A stretch of 64,000 bases of DNA from an uncultured Lachnospiraceae bacterium (GTDB taxonomy: Bacteria; Bacillota; Clostridia; Lachnospirales; Lachnospiraceae), in assembly GCA_949051815.1 (NCBI GenBank), contig CARQVR010000001.1, forward strand, positions 1-64,000, read 5' to 3'. A program made the position numbers and the translations under genes. Positions 17,494 through 26,894 of the stretch are shown piece after piece. The notes under the pieces are model-generated. The model was not told where the DNA came from, searched no databases, and was given only the letters and a program-made list of their open reading frames with translations. Numbering within the stretch: position 1 is the first letter of the stretch; each line of letters begins with the position of its first letter.

Positions 17494-18552
17494 TTATATA
17501 TCCGCATCCAGAACGACAGTCTGATTCGCGGCAGTCTCTACGCCCTTTCTCGCCACCACGTAGATCCGCCCGCTCTCCTCCGTCACTTCTCCATGGGTGT
17601 CTCCATCCACCGCTTCCAGAAATTCCAGTCCCGCCTGCAAAAGAAGGGCTTTCATCTGCTCCAGCCGGTAGCCCCGCTGGTAGTGCACCTCCTGAAAACG
17701 CCGGAACCGCTGTGCCTGCACATTCTCACACAACCGCGCCTGACAAAATGCCTGCCCTGTTTCTCCCTGCATTATCTCCCCGCAGCCTGTCTGCCCCTCT
17801 GGGTTTCCCCCTGCCACAGACGCATTTTTCTCCTCTGCCACAAAGACAGTCAGATCGTACTCGTTGATCTCCTCCTCTTCGTGATAATAGTTTTCCCAGA
17901 TAAAGCTGCAATTTTCCCGATTTTCCGCGATGGTCGCGTCCCCGATCACGACGGCGTATTTATAGACGGTATTGAAGTCAAAGACAAAAATCCCCTGCGG
18001 GTACAGATAATTGTTCACCCGCGCAAAGGTCTGCACGATGTCCTCCTCCGTGAGCAGATAATTGACGCTGTCACAGACGCTGACAACCGTCCCCACCGTG
18101 CCGTAAAGCTCCAGCTCCCGCATATCCTGCAATAGATACAGGATGTCAAGTCCCGACCGCTCCCGTTTCTCCATGGCGATGCGCAGCATCTCTTCCGCGT
18201 TGTCCACGCCGATCATATCATAACCCCTGCGCGCCAGAAGTTCTGTAAGCGCGCCTGTCCCACAGCCAAGGTCGAGGATGGTGTTGCGCTCCTGCCGGAG
18301 ATTTTGATCCATCGACCCGTCAGCCGTCTCCTCACTGTCCGCCGTCCTCTCTGTCAGCCCGCCCGCCTTCCGGTTGTTTTCCGTCTTTTCGTTCCTGACA
18401 TCTGTGTCATTTATGGCCCGATCCGCCGTTTTCGACACATCGTCCACGCCGTACCGGCGAAAAATTCCCATCAGAAGCTCGCACCACGCCTCATAGGGCG
18501 TGTCGTCCATCAGCTCATCGTAAACTTCCGCAAAATCAGAATATGCTTCCAT
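17494..18552 (-). CDS. Class I SAM-dependent methyltransferase with loop insertions
   Basis: 352 residues from the ATG at 18552 (MEAYSDFAEVYDELMDDTPY), where family members normally begin; the frame is open to 18648. Motif I is ILDLGCGTGALTELLARRGY, with the acidic motif in MIGVDNAEEML. Substrate unknown; similar proteins are annotated as generic methyltransferases. Two features are odd: a polar segment of about 50 residues before motif I (residues 43-92), rich in Asp, Glu, Asn, Lys and Thr, and a Gly/Gln/Cys-containing insertion around 240-275. Both look like loop expansions. It starts 68 bp after the upstream gene. Confidence 0.85.
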   Translation of the reverse strand: MEAYSDFAEVYDELMDDTPYEAWCELLMGIFRRYGVDDVSKTADRAINDTDVRNEKTENNRKAGGLTERTADSEETADGSMDQNLRQERNTILDLGCGTGALTELLARRGYDMIGVDNAEEMLRIAMEKRERSGLDILYLLQDMRELELYGTVGTVVSVCDSVNYLLTEEDIVQTFARVNNYLYPQGIFVFDFNTVYKYAVVIGDATIAENRENCSFIWENYYHEEEEINEYDLTVFVAEEKNASVAGGNPEGQTGCGEIMQGETGQAFCQARLCENVQAQRFRRFQEVHYQRGYRLEQMKALLLQAGLEFLEAVDGDTHGEVTEESGRIYVVARKGVETAANQTVVLDADI

Positions 18553-18619
18553 GTTCCTGTCCGTCCTGTTATCTCTTTTCCAATCCCTCATGCCACTTTC
18601 CGCATTCGCAGCTTCTTTT

Positions 18620-19087
18620 TCACTCAATCCTGCCATCCATAAAAGCATTTAAAATATTCTGCGGCGCATCATAGTAAAAACTGCTGTTGTAATCGTCAAT
18701 TTTTTCACTGACAAAAGAGCGGTACGCCTCAAGCAGCGCATCGACAACGCCGATCTCCTTCTCTCTTGCGATGCCAAGGATCAGACGCTTATAAACCTTG
18801 CCAATATCCCAATGACTGGGAATCGCATATTTAGCCGCCGCCACATTGTCAAAATCCCCTGTCACAATCTGCGCGGCCTCTATAAAATCTCCGCTGACCG
18901 TATCTATATTATCGCTATGATAGACATCCGCCAGCTCATATATTTTCCCGATCCTATCCTTTCCCAGCGCATTTACAACATCAACTCTTCTATTTTTCGT
19001 TTTTCTCGCTATATAGTCAATCAGACTGCATGTATAAAACAAATCGTTGGCCCTGGAATCTTCCCGCCCGGTCATTTTGTGATCCAT
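18620..19087 (-). CDS. Hypothetical protein, partner of DUF3990-type protein
   Basis: 155 residues, predicted soluble and helical, beginning MDHKMTGREDSRANDLFYTC. Recognisable stretches are LIDYIARKTKNRRVDVVNAL and IYELADVYHSDNIDTVSGDF, whose pattern loosely recalls the small DUF3791 proteins that accompany DUF3990 proteins in Clostridia. It lies 38 bp downstream of the DUF3990-type gene on the same strand. I infer a two-gene module, possibly toxin-antitoxin-like, from this pairing; no activity can be read from the sequence. Confidence 0.65.
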   Translation of the reverse strand: MDHKMTGREDSRANDLFYTCSLIDYIARKTKNRRVDVVNALGKDRIGKIYELADVYHSDNIDTVSGDFIEAAQIVTGDFDNVAAAKYAIPSHWDIGKVYKRLILGIAREKEIGVVDALLEAYRSFVSEKIDDYNSSFYYDAPQNILNAFMDGRIE

Positions 19088-19125
19088 CCGGCTTCTCTCC
19101 TCGCTGCATGTTTTGACTTTTCAAA

Positions 19126-19584
19126 CTATATGCTCTCACTTGCTACAAATTCCAGACACTTTAGTGCTGACTTTGTACAAAAATTGATTTGATGCGTCGG
19201 ATACTTGAATTTCGCCATCATCCAAAACTGCTCCCTCGTCAGAATCCCCTCCATGTAATCGGCAATATAGTTATAGATCTGGTCATTCGCCATCGCACCA
19301 ATCACAATATCATAATTATGAATTTCCCCATGACGGCAGGCGATGATAAAGTCCAGCCATTCTTCTGTCATTTCCCTGTATTCCAATATTTTCAGAGAGG
19401 TGTCCATTCGCACCGTATAGACGTTCACCACAGGCGTACTATACCGTTTCGCCCACCGTTGTGCCTGCTCACGGATCACGGTACAATAAAAACCCGGACC
19501 AAAATCTTTCGTATTCCGCCCTTTTACAATATCCGGATGTTCAATTGTGGTATAACTTCCATGATAGACAGTCATTTTCCCCAT
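19126..19584 (-). CDS. DUF3990-type protein with ADP-ribosyltransferase-like pattern
   Basis: 152 residues from the ATG at 19584 (MGKMTVYHGSYTTIEHPDIV) behind GGAG; a second ATG follows three codons later. The frame is open to 19782 but the upstream part resembles no protein. YHGSY near the start and DFGPGFYCT about 25 residues on, then QAQRWAKRY, are the pattern of the DUF3990 family, which resembles ADP-ribosyltransferase folds and is often found in toxin-like contexts. The next gene downstream is its usual kind of partner. Function is inferred only. Confidence 0.75.
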   Translation of the reverse strand: MGKMTVYHGSYTTIEHPDIVKGRNTKDFGPGFYCTVIREQAQRWAKRYSTPVVNVYTVRMDTSLKILEYREMTEEWLDFIIACRHGEIHNYDIVIGAMANDQIYNYIADYMEGILTREQFWMMAKFKYPTHQINFCTKSALKCLEFVASESI

Positions 19585-19785
19585 CCGTCGAAATGCTCCT
19601 TCCTGTACATGCCAGTAAAACCGCTTTTCTCTACTGTATAACAACGCAAAAGCTTTCGCAACCCAAAAATTCCAGCCCACCCAATCCGTATTTCTTAAGA
19701 TTTCCCATATCATAAACAAACGCCATAGACAGCCGCCCGAAAATATGCCATATTGTAAATGCATAAAAACACAGGAGAACACAAG

Positions 19786-22008
19786 ATGATTCGAATAGAA
19801 AAACGACTGATATTTATAACCCTGCTCCTATTGCTGCTCCCGATACTGTCTGGCTGCGGCCCGGATCAAGCGGAGACGCTCCCGCCTCAGACCGCCCCTC
19901 CTTCCGCAAAGGCCGAAGCCGAAGCGGATGCCGCGCCGGAAGACATTCTCTCCCTTTATCAGGAAATTTACGAGCAGGCACTGGCAGATGAACCGGCTGC
20001 CGCCAATGTCAGAGACACCCTCTCAATAATACAAAAAATCACACGGGAACTGAGCGCCCACGGCGTCACGGCAGTCGACAGCGGAAACCAGACGGACATG
20101 GTGAACCCGCAGCAGATGCGCGCCTTTGCAGACGCTCTGAAAAGCGGAGAAACGGCGGCGCTTACCGTTCTTGTGGTCTCGGCTTACGGCAGGTTCACCG
20201 AATATCATCTGCGCGCAGAAGAGGGCGCCCTTTCCGTCATCAAAACCTATTATCAGTATGTTGAGGGCGCTTTTGAACCGAAAAGCCGTGTGTCCTTCCC
20301 CGCCGATTCCTGGCAGTATACGGCGGAAGGCTACTTTCTTTTCACGGGAAAAAGCAGCCGGGCGCAGTCCCTTGTACTTACCATGAGCGAAGACGCAGAG
20401 TTTGAAGCATGGCGGGTGGAACCGCTTAACGCGCAGTACCGTGAATGGAACAGGCGTTATCTTTTGCCAGTCGGCTATGGCAGAAACAACATGTTTCTGA
20501 CCGACTGGAAAGAAAATTCATACGGCGATCTGGATATTTATGATCTCTTTGACAAATTTTATCCGGAGGCATTCGGGCAGGCTTCTCCCTACACGGCAAG
20601 CACAGACGCCGCCATCGGAACCGTCTGGCACGTTCCGGAAAAGGAGTTTGAAAAAGCAGCCTCGCTGCACCTTGCAATCGACAATGCCGCCCTCCGCGCC
20701 AAAACAAAATATCTGCCCGAAGCCGGTGTGTATGAGTACCGCCCCCGGGGATTTTACGAAACGGAGTACCCAAACCTTCCCTATCCGGAAGTGGTGGGCG
20801 GCACAGAAAACGCCGACGGCACACTTACCCTGCTTGTCAACGCCGTCTATCCCGCCATGGAAACCTCCAGAGCCTTTACCCACGAGCTGACCGTCCGGCC
20901 CGACACGCAGGATGGCTTTCAATATGTGTCCAACACAGTGCTCCACACCGATCAGGACTATGACACGGGCTGGCACACGGACAGACTGACGGAGGAGGAG
21001 TGGAAAGACGTCTATGGGCAGACTTCGCTTCTGACCAGGCAGGAGCAGAACGAACTGGAAGCAGATGCACTCGCAGCCGCCGGACAGATTGCCGCCCTCT
21101 TTCAGGCTTCTGCCCAAGCCGGAGAAGCAGAGACTCCATGCCTGACGGCCGGAGAGTGTGAAGAAGCCGTCTTTCTTCTTGGAAAAGCCGGTTTTGTCGC
21201 CGTGTCGGGACATATTCCCATGGAAAATCCCGGGCAGATCGAGGCCTTTTATAATGATTATCTGGAGAGTCGCGACACACAGGTTACCGTCTTTCAGATA
21301 AACGACGACAAAACCCTCGACGCGCTGACATTCCTGTATAAAGAGGGGAAACTGCAGACCTGTTACGTCGGCACAGACTTTCGCGATGACGGTGCGCCGG
21401 AAATACGGGAGACGCGTTTTCGGGATATTGCCGGGATAAGCCTGACCCCGAAAGGCTACTTTATCTACTCCTACAAAGAAACACCCCAATATGCCTCCCT
21501 GTGTCAGTATTGGCGCATTCGCCCTCTCCCGGAAAAGTGCCGGGAGTTGACAGAAAAATACGTCAAATACTTGAGTTATGTAAACTATGACCTGCTTGTG
21601 AAAAATTGGGATTACAGCAATGCGGAAACCATTCTGACCCCCAGCCTGTATGAAGATCTCTGCCGCATCCACACCGGGCAGGAGCCCGTGTCCGAAAACG
21701 GCCGGATTCCGGCCAGTCAATATGAGCAGATTATGACCCGTTATCTTCCTGTCAGCAAAGAACAGGTCCGGACGCATTGCGGATATGACGGGAAAACGGA
21801 CAGCTACCCCCATGAAGTAGTGATGCACAGGCAGTATCCGCCCTTCGGAGAGGTGACAGACTACACCGAAAACCCGGACGGCACCATCACGCTGACCGTG
21901 GACGGGGTATGGGTCGAGGAGGACACAGACTGCGCCTTCACCAGCATCATCGTCATACAGCCCTTTGCGGACGGTACTTTCCGCTACCTGTCAAATGCCA
22001 TTGCCTGA
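19786..22008 (+). CDS. Lipoprotein with internally duplicated domain, function unknown
   Basis: 740 residues from the ATG at 19786 with AGGAG 9 nt upstream. The N-terminus is a lipoprotein signal: a basic start, a Leu-rich helix and the lipobox LSGC, giving a lipid-anchored extracellular protein. The mature part contains two related halves (about 50-390 and 405-740). GVTAVDSGNQTDMVNPQQM parallels GFVAVSGHIPMENPGQI, and NADGTLTLLVNAVY parallels NPDGTITLTVDGVW near each half's end, each closing with YVSN or YLSN. No catalytic motif recognised. Gene stands alone, convergent with the GH20 gene. Confidence 0.8.
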   Translation: MIRIEKRLIFITLLLLLLPILSGCGPDQAETLPPQTAPPSAKAEAEADAAPEDILSLYQEIYEQALADEPAAANVRDTLSIIQKITRELSAHGVTAVDSGNQTDMVNPQQMRAFADALKSGETAALTVLVVSAYGRFTEYHLRAEEGALSVIKTYYQYVEGAFEPKSRVSFPADSWQYTAEGYFLFTGKSSRAQSLVLTMSEDAEFEAWRVEPLNAQYREWNRRYLLPVGYGRNNMFLTDWKENSYGDLDIYDLFDKFYPEAFGQASPYTASTDAAIGTVWHVPEKEFEKAASLHLAIDNAALRAKTKYLPEAGVYEYRPRGFYETEYPNLPYPEVVGGTENADGTLTLLVNAVYPAMETSRAFTHELTVRPDTQDGFQYVSNTVLHTDQDYDTGWHTDRLTEEEWKDVYGQTSLLTRQEQNELEADALAAAGQIAALFQASAQAGEAETPCLTAGECEEAVFLLGKAGFVAVSGHIPMENPGQIEAFYNDYLESRDTQVTVFQINDDKTLDALTFLYKEGKLQTCYVGTDFRDDGAPEIRETRFRDIAGISLTPKGYFIYSYKETPQYASLCQYWRIRPLPEKCRELTEKYVKYLSYVNYDLLVKNWDYSNAETILTPSLYEDLCRIHTGQEPVSENGRIPASQYEQIMTRYLPVSKEQVRTHCGYDGKTDSYPHEVVMHRQYPPFGEVTDYTENPDGTITLTVDGVWVEEDTDCAFTSIIVIQPFADGTFRYLSNAIA

Positions 22009-22052
22009 AAACCGTCCGCTCCCTTCTTTCGCATGAACCCGCCCCATATCGC

Positions 22053-24971
22053 TCACTGTAAGGGATCAGCGTGCAGCGCTCCGCCTCCGTTTCCTCCCAT
22101 GTACAGCTCCAGTTCTCCGTCAAAGCTCCCCGTCTCTTCCCCCACTCTCTGCAAGGGAAACACAAAGGTTGCGTGCTCCTCAAAGGGCTCGCTGCTTCCC
22201 AGACTGTCCACTTCTTTCTCCCCGCCAGGGAAAAAGGATTCGCCGCCCGCATAGAGCTTCGTCACACCCGCTTCGCCTTCTACTTTCAGATTCACCCACT
22301 CGCCCTTTGGCAGCGTATAGTCAAAGGTGTAAGTCCTGCCCTCTCTGGTAAAGCCTACCTTTCCTGTCTCAGGCTCCACCGCATAGAAAGCCCACTTGCC
22401 GTAAGCGCAGTCGCCCTCCGCTATGATCTGGGGCTGATTGCTCTTTGCCGTATTCTCATCCAGCCGCACCTTCATCTTAACCGTGTAACGCGGCTCCACT
22501 GCCAGCTCCTCAACCCCCAACTGCTCCAGTCTCCCGGTCTGCTTCTCCAAATCGGACGTGATCCGGTCCGCCCCCCACAGCCTGGCGGACAATACACCCA
22601 GAGGCTCCAAAAACCGCACATACAGATCATATTCGCTGATGCCGATATCCAGACTGCCGCACATATCGTTCCAGATCATGTAAGCCGCCCCCAGCATCTG
22701 CGGCGAATAGGCGGGGATGGTCTCCGTCCTGTTATAGTCATAAAACCGGTTAGGTGCCCAATTTTCGTATAATTCCCTGCAATCCAGATAGTCGTAGCCG
22801 CCGCCCGGTATGATGTAAAGATGGTTATTCTGCATGTTGATCAGAGAATAGCCCGCCTCATACATTTCCCGCGGGTCGGCCCAATCCGTACTCCAAATAT
22901 TCATCTGCAGGTTTTCAGGGGAAGGCACTGTCGTGCCGCCCATATTGCTAAGACTTCCCCAGAGGCGCACCGTCTTCCCCGCTTCCTGCGCCTGCCTGTT
23001 GATCCGTGTCAGATACTGCCTGTACTGCTCCCCGTCTCCGTAATACTCGTCCATGCCGATATTGACGATCTCAGCTTCCCGGAATGCGCCGCTTTCCTCA
23101 TCCAGCGCTTCCCGCCAGATCTCCTCTGCCAAAGCCACAGCCTTTCCGTTCCCAAGATCAATCTGATCCACCGATTCGCCGGAAGTGCGCAGAGCATAAT
23201 CCGGATAGCGTTTCGTAATGGAAAGCGAGTGGGCCGGGGTATCAATCTCCGGCACCACCGTCACGCCGTAAGTCTTCGCCGTGGCAATGAACTGCGCAAG
23301 CTCCTCTTTCGTGTAGGCATACTCCTGCGGCGTCGGATAATCCCCTTCGGCCTGCACCCCCAGAACGCCGGATTCCAGCCGGAACGCGCTTTCCGCTGTC
23401 ATGGCCTGCTCCGCCGAGCCGGTGAGTCCGCTGGTGGCAAGGATCTCATTGTCATTCAGATGAATCGCCAGATCATTCATCTTATACCATGACATCGTCT
23501 CCATCATTGTATAAAGTACATCAAGCGACACGGCCTTTCTGGCCACGTCGATCCCAAAGCCCCGCACCTCGTAGAGCGGATAGTCTCGGATATATCCCTG
23601 CGGGGCAGTTTCCCCTTCCTTCCAATCGGTAAACAGCATCTGCATCAGGGTGACCGTACCCCAGCGTATTCCTGTCGCTGTCTCCGCCTTTATGACACAT
23701 TTGTCAGTTATCTCACAGGTATATCCTTCCCTGCCAAGGCCATTCTCCTCCTGCGCATAGCCAAGATAAATATCCCCCGGCCCGACGTCCACCTCCGTCC
23801 CCTCGATAACAGGCAGACGCTTCCGGAAATCCCTGTCCTTCCCGCAGCGCCCGCTCAGAAGTTCTGCCACATCCCAAAGTGTCTGCGCATCCGACTCTGC
23901 GCTCTCACCCGTTTTCACGTTCTGCCCCCCGGCCGGATCCGTCTTCTCTTCCTTTCCGGACGGGCGGCTGTCCCTATCCACAATAATCCGCGCGCCTTCC
24001 TCCAGATAAAAGCTGCCACGGCCTCCTCTCCACTCCGCAATCGAGGGAATCACCCAGCCGGGACAGGCGTTGACCGGCCCCTGCCCATCTTCCGCCAAAG
24101 CCTTATCTGCATCAGCCCCGCCCGCATCTGACTGCACTTCCTCAGACACTGCATCCGCTGCGGGCACATGCACCACAAAGGAAACCTCTCTTGTCTCCTC
24201 CCGTCCCCTCGTGTCCTCCACCAGATAGCCCACCGTCACGTCCTTACCCTGAATCGTGTCATAGACTGTGCCGTCCGCCCCGATCACCTGCTCTAAGTCC
24301 GCGCCGATCAGCGTTACCCGGAAACCGTCCGGCGTTTCCGGGAGAACCAGCTTTCTTTCGCCCGCCGCCGTTTTTTCAATAACAGGTGTTTCTAATTTGT
24401 AGGCCGTGGGCTTGTCCCCGTATACCTCAAACTCATAGAGGGAAACGTTCTGATACAGATCAGAGTAATCCGCCGCCTCCTTCGACACCTCATAAGTGGA
24501 CAGCCGAAGAAAACGTGTCTGCACAGGCTCCTCCAAAACGATTTCCTGCTTAAGCAGCTCCGGCGCCCTGTCAAAAACCGCAAGCGTCTCATAAGCCGTG
24601 CCGTCCACGGAGCTTTCCAGCGCATAGGAGACAGCGTTTGCCCGCTCCCATTTCAGCACAACAAAAGAAACTGAAATTTCTTCGGGAAATTCCAGTTGTA
24701 TAAAATGAGAGGCGTCCTCCCTGTTATTCTCGCTGGACCAGCGGGAAGCGCGGTCCGTATCGTTCCCGTCGATGGCCATAGCCGCAGACAAGGCCTCCTG
24801 CTCCACGCTGTCGCAGGTGGCCTTCACGCCCTTCCTAAGAGCCAGATTCGGGTTATCCACCCCGGAAAGCTGTCCTCTAAGCAAGACGCCGATCAGCCCG
24901 GCCGCCGCCAGAGCCACCATAAACGCAGCGCCTGCCAGCATATATTTTTTCCTGTCCTTTTTTACCTTCAT
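22053..24971 (-). CDS. Membrane-anchored GH20 beta-N-acetylhexosaminidase
   Basis: 972 residues. An N-terminal helix (about 11-32) anchors or exports it. A carbohydrate-binding F5/8 type C (CBM32-like) domain follows at about 38-187 (AMAIDGNDTDRASRWSSENN). An Ig-like or linker part and the pre-catalytic GH20b domain (from about 300) come next, then the GH20 barrel from about 462 (YEVRGFGIDVARKAVSLDVL). The catalytic Asp-Glu pair is in NIGMDEYYGDG at about 640. A LamG-like domain follows from about 820. It should remove N-acetylhexosamine (or lacto-N-biose) units from host or dietary glycans at the cell surface; the exact linkage is not determinable. Confidence 0.92.
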   Translation of the reverse strand: MKVKKDRKKYMLAGAAFMVALAAAGLIGVLLRGQLSGVDNPNLALRKGVKATCDSVEQEALSAAMAIDGNDTDRASRWSSENNREDASHFIQLEFPEEISVSFVVLKWERANAVSYALESSVDGTAYETLAVFDRAPELLKQEIVLEEPVQTRFLRLSTYEVSKEAADYSDLYQNVSLYEFEVYGDKPTAYKLETPVIEKTAAGERKLVLPETPDGFRVTLIGADLEQVIGADGTVYDTIQGKDVTVGYLVEDTRGREETREVSFVVHVPAADAVSEEVQSDAGGADADKALAEDGQGPVNACPGWVIPSIAEWRGGRGSFYLEEGARIIVDRDSRPSGKEEKTDPAGGQNVKTGESAESDAQTLWDVAELLSGRCGKDRDFRKRLPVIEGTEVDVGPGDIYLGYAQEENGLGREGYTCEITDKCVIKAETATGIRWGTVTLMQMLFTDWKEGETAPQGYIRDYPLYEVRGFGIDVARKAVSLDVLYTMMETMSWYKMNDLAIHLNDNEILATSGLTGSAEQAMTAESAFRLESGVLGVQAEGDYPTPQEYAYTKEELAQFIATAKTYGVTVVPEIDTPAHSLSITKRYPDYALRTSGESVDQIDLGNGKAVALAEEIWREALDEESGAFREAEIVNIGMDEYYGDGEQYRQYLTRINRQAQEAGKTVRLWGSLSNMGGTTVPSPENLQMNIWSTDWADPREMYEAGYSLINMQNNHLYIIPGGGYDYLDCRELYENWAPNRFYDYNRTETIPAYSPQMLGAAYMIWNDMCGSLDIGISEYDLYVRFLEPLGVLSARLWGADRITSDLEKQTGRLEQLGVEELAVEPRYTVKMKVRLDENTAKSNQPQIIAEGDCAYGKWAFYAVEPETGKVGFTREGRTYTFDYTLPKGEWVNLKVEGEAGVTKLYAGGESFFPGGEKEVDSLGSSEPFEEHATFVFPLQRVGEETGSFDGELELYMGGNGGGALHADPLQ

Positions 24972-24979
24972 TTATGATC

Positions 24980-25480
24980 TTACCTCACAAGCGCGCCCAG
25001 CAGCCCGTAAGAGAGGAAAGACATGATCACCGTTGCGATAGCAATGCCTAAAAGCTCCGCCAGAACCGCCTTCTTAAAGTCCACATCCAGAAGAGCGGCA
25101 ATCAAAGAACCCGTCCAGGCCCCCGTGCCGGGCAGGGGAATCCCCACAAAGAGCACCAGCCCCCAAAATTCATAACGCTTGATATTGTCACTCTTGCTCA
25201 TGGCCCGGTTTTCCAGTTTCTCAATGATACCGCGGAAAATCTTTATTTTCTTAAGCAGCTTAAACACCTGCTTGATAAACAGCAGAATAAAGGGAATCGG
25301 AATAATATTGCCGATGATGCAGATCGGAATCGCCGTAGTGATCGGCACCTGCAAAAGCTTAGAGACGATCAGACCGCCGCGCAGCTCTAAAATCGGTATC
25401 ATGGAAATCACAAAAACCACGATCTCCTTACTCACATATCTTCCCAATGTATTGGCAAATGCCACCGCTAAACTTTCCAT
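24980..25480 (-). CDS. Small multidrug export family membrane protein
   Basis: 166 residues with about four hydrophobic segments. IPILELRGGLIVSKLL near residue 30 and VGIPLPGTGAWTGSLIAALL near 115 are the two conserved motifs of the Sm_multidrug_ex family (PF06695, COG2426). The family name comes from an early report; transport function is poorly established. It starts at 25480 and ends 8 bp before the GH20 gene, so the two are probably cotranscribed, with no obvious functional link. Confidence 0.88.
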   Translation of the reverse strand: MESLAVAFANTLGRYVSKEIVVFVISMIPILELRGGLIVSKLLQVPITTAIPICIIGNIIPIPFILLFIKQVFKLLKKIKIFRGIIEKLENRAMSKSDNIKRYEFWGLVLFVGIPLPGTGAWTGSLIAALLDVDFKKAVLAELLGIAIATVIMSFLSYGLLGALVR

Positions 25481-25659
25481 ACTTTCTTACACTCCTCCAC
25501 TGTTTTCATTGTTAAATCCTATTTTAACTAACAAGATCCACCGCAATTTCTCTGCTCTTTCGCCCGCTCTGTCTTCTGCTGTTATAAGTATATGTCGTAT
25601 ATACTCAGGAAAAACACCATATTCCGATAAATCTTCCCTAAACATCCGCCGCCGCTTTT

Positions 25660-26715
25660 CTATCCGCAGATTTCATAAAGCGCGCGGTAAAGCGCCTCCA
25701 TCTGCTCGTCCGTCCCTATGGTAATGCGAAGATAATTGTCGATTCTCTCCTTATTCCACCATCTGACATAAATGTCATTTTCTTTCAGCCGCTCGAAAAT
25801 TTCACGGGCAGGAATCGTTTTGTGGGAGGCGAAGATAAAATTGGCATAAGACTTCGGAAAGATAAACCCCCGCTTTGTCAACTCTTCTTCCGCCTTTTCT
25901 CTCGTCTGTATGATCTTTTGGCAGCACTCCCTAAAGTACGCCTCATCCCGCACCGCCTCCACGCCAAGCGCAAGGGCCGCCGTATTCAGCGTATAGGAGT
26001 TGACCGAATACTTCACATCATTCAGATACCGGATCAGCGCAGGATGCCCCATACAGAAGCCAATCCGCATACCCGCCATGGACCGGGACTTGGAAAAGGT
26101 CTGCACCACCAGCAGATTGTCGTACTTATCAATCAGCGGCAGCGCGCTTGTCCCGCCAAAGTCAATGTACGCCTCGTCCACGATCACCACCACATCCCGG
26201 TTGGCCGCCACAATCTCCTCCACCTTTTCAAGGGGCATCAGCACCCCCGTAGGGGCGTTGGGATTCGGGAAAATCACGCCGCCGTTGGGCTTGCAGTAAT
26301 CCGCCGGACAGATCTGAAAATCCGCGTCCAGTGCCTTCCTTTCATAAGGTATCCCATACACATCCGCCCACACATCATAGAAAGAATAGGTGATATCCGG
26401 GAAAAAAACCGGTTTGTCCGACTGGAAAAAGGTCATAAAAGCAATAGACAGCACATCGTCCGAGCCGACGCCGATAAAAATCTGATCCGTCCCGATCTGA
26501 TAATGCGCCGCCAGCGCCTCCATCAGCTCTGTCTTCTCCGGAAAAGCAGGATACAAACGCAGCTTCTCCACATTAAGCGCTGCCGCCGCTTTCGCAACCC
26601 CCGGCGCAGGCGCGTAAGGATTCTCATTCGTATTTAATTTAATAACACCTGCTTTTTGTGGCTGCTCTCCGGGCGTATAGGGCACCACTTTGCGCACATT
26701 TTCTTCCCATTTCAT
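25660..26715 (-). CDS. hisC: Histidinol-phosphate aminotransferase
   Basis: 351 residues, PLP fold type I. The start MKWEENVRKVVPYTPGEQ and IKLNTNENPYAPAPGV are typical of HisC; VVIVDEAYIDFGG holds the PLP-contacting Asp and Tyr, and VVQTFSKSRSMAGMRIGF the Schiff-base Lys. It transfers the amino group from glutamate to imidazole acetol-phosphate in histidine synthesis; some family members also act on aromatic amino acids. No other his genes are in the window. A multi-hairpin repeat lies directly upstream. Confidence 0.92.
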   Translation of the reverse strand: MKWEENVRKVVPYTPGEQPQKAGVIKLNTNENPYAPAPGVAKAAAALNVEKLRLYPAFPEKTELMEALAAHYQIGTDQIFIGVGSDDVLSIAFMTFFQSDKPVFFPDITYSFYDVWADVYGIPYERKALDADFQICPADYCKPNGGVIFPNPNAPTGVLMPLEKVEEIVAANRDVVVIVDEAYIDFGGTSALPLIDKYDNLLVVQTFSKSRSMAGMRIGFCMGHPALIRYLNDVKYSVNSYTLNTAALALGVEAVRDEAYFRECCQKIIQTREKAEEELTKRGFIFPKSYANFIFASHKTIPAREIFERLKENDIYVRWWNKERIDNYLRITIGTDEQMEALYRALYEICG

Positions 26716-26750
26716 GTGGTTTATCTCCTTCTTCTCATGCTAACCGCCAT

Positions 26751-26890
26751 GTCGCTGCTTCACAGCGACACAAATCCGTGCGGAGAATGCCCGTATTTTG
26801 GGCATTCTCTGGTGTGAGACTTAGTACTTCCAAGTCAGCTATGCTGACTTTGCGATGCAGCCTCTGCTGCGAGTGATTAGAAGTACTTCT
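26751..26890 (+). repeat. Multi-hairpin interspersed repeat, copy 1
   Basis: A 140-bp block made almost wholly of inverted repeats: GTCGCTG/CAGCGAC (26751-26769), GAGAATGCCC/GGGCATTCTC (26783-26809), AGTACTTC/GAAGTACT (26823-26830 and 26880-26887). The last pair encloses AAGTCAGC/GCTGACTT (26832-26850) and GCAGC/GCTGC (26857-26870). The same order of hairpins, inverted, recurs at 62391-62500. It fills the gap between the glycosyltransferase and hisC. Confidence 0.75.
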
Positions 26891-26894
26891 CACA

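Noticed and set aside
20518..21828. Minus-strand open frame opposite the duplicated lipoprotein
   Set aside because: The plus-strand protein has a lipobox, RBS and internal homology; the antisense frame has none.
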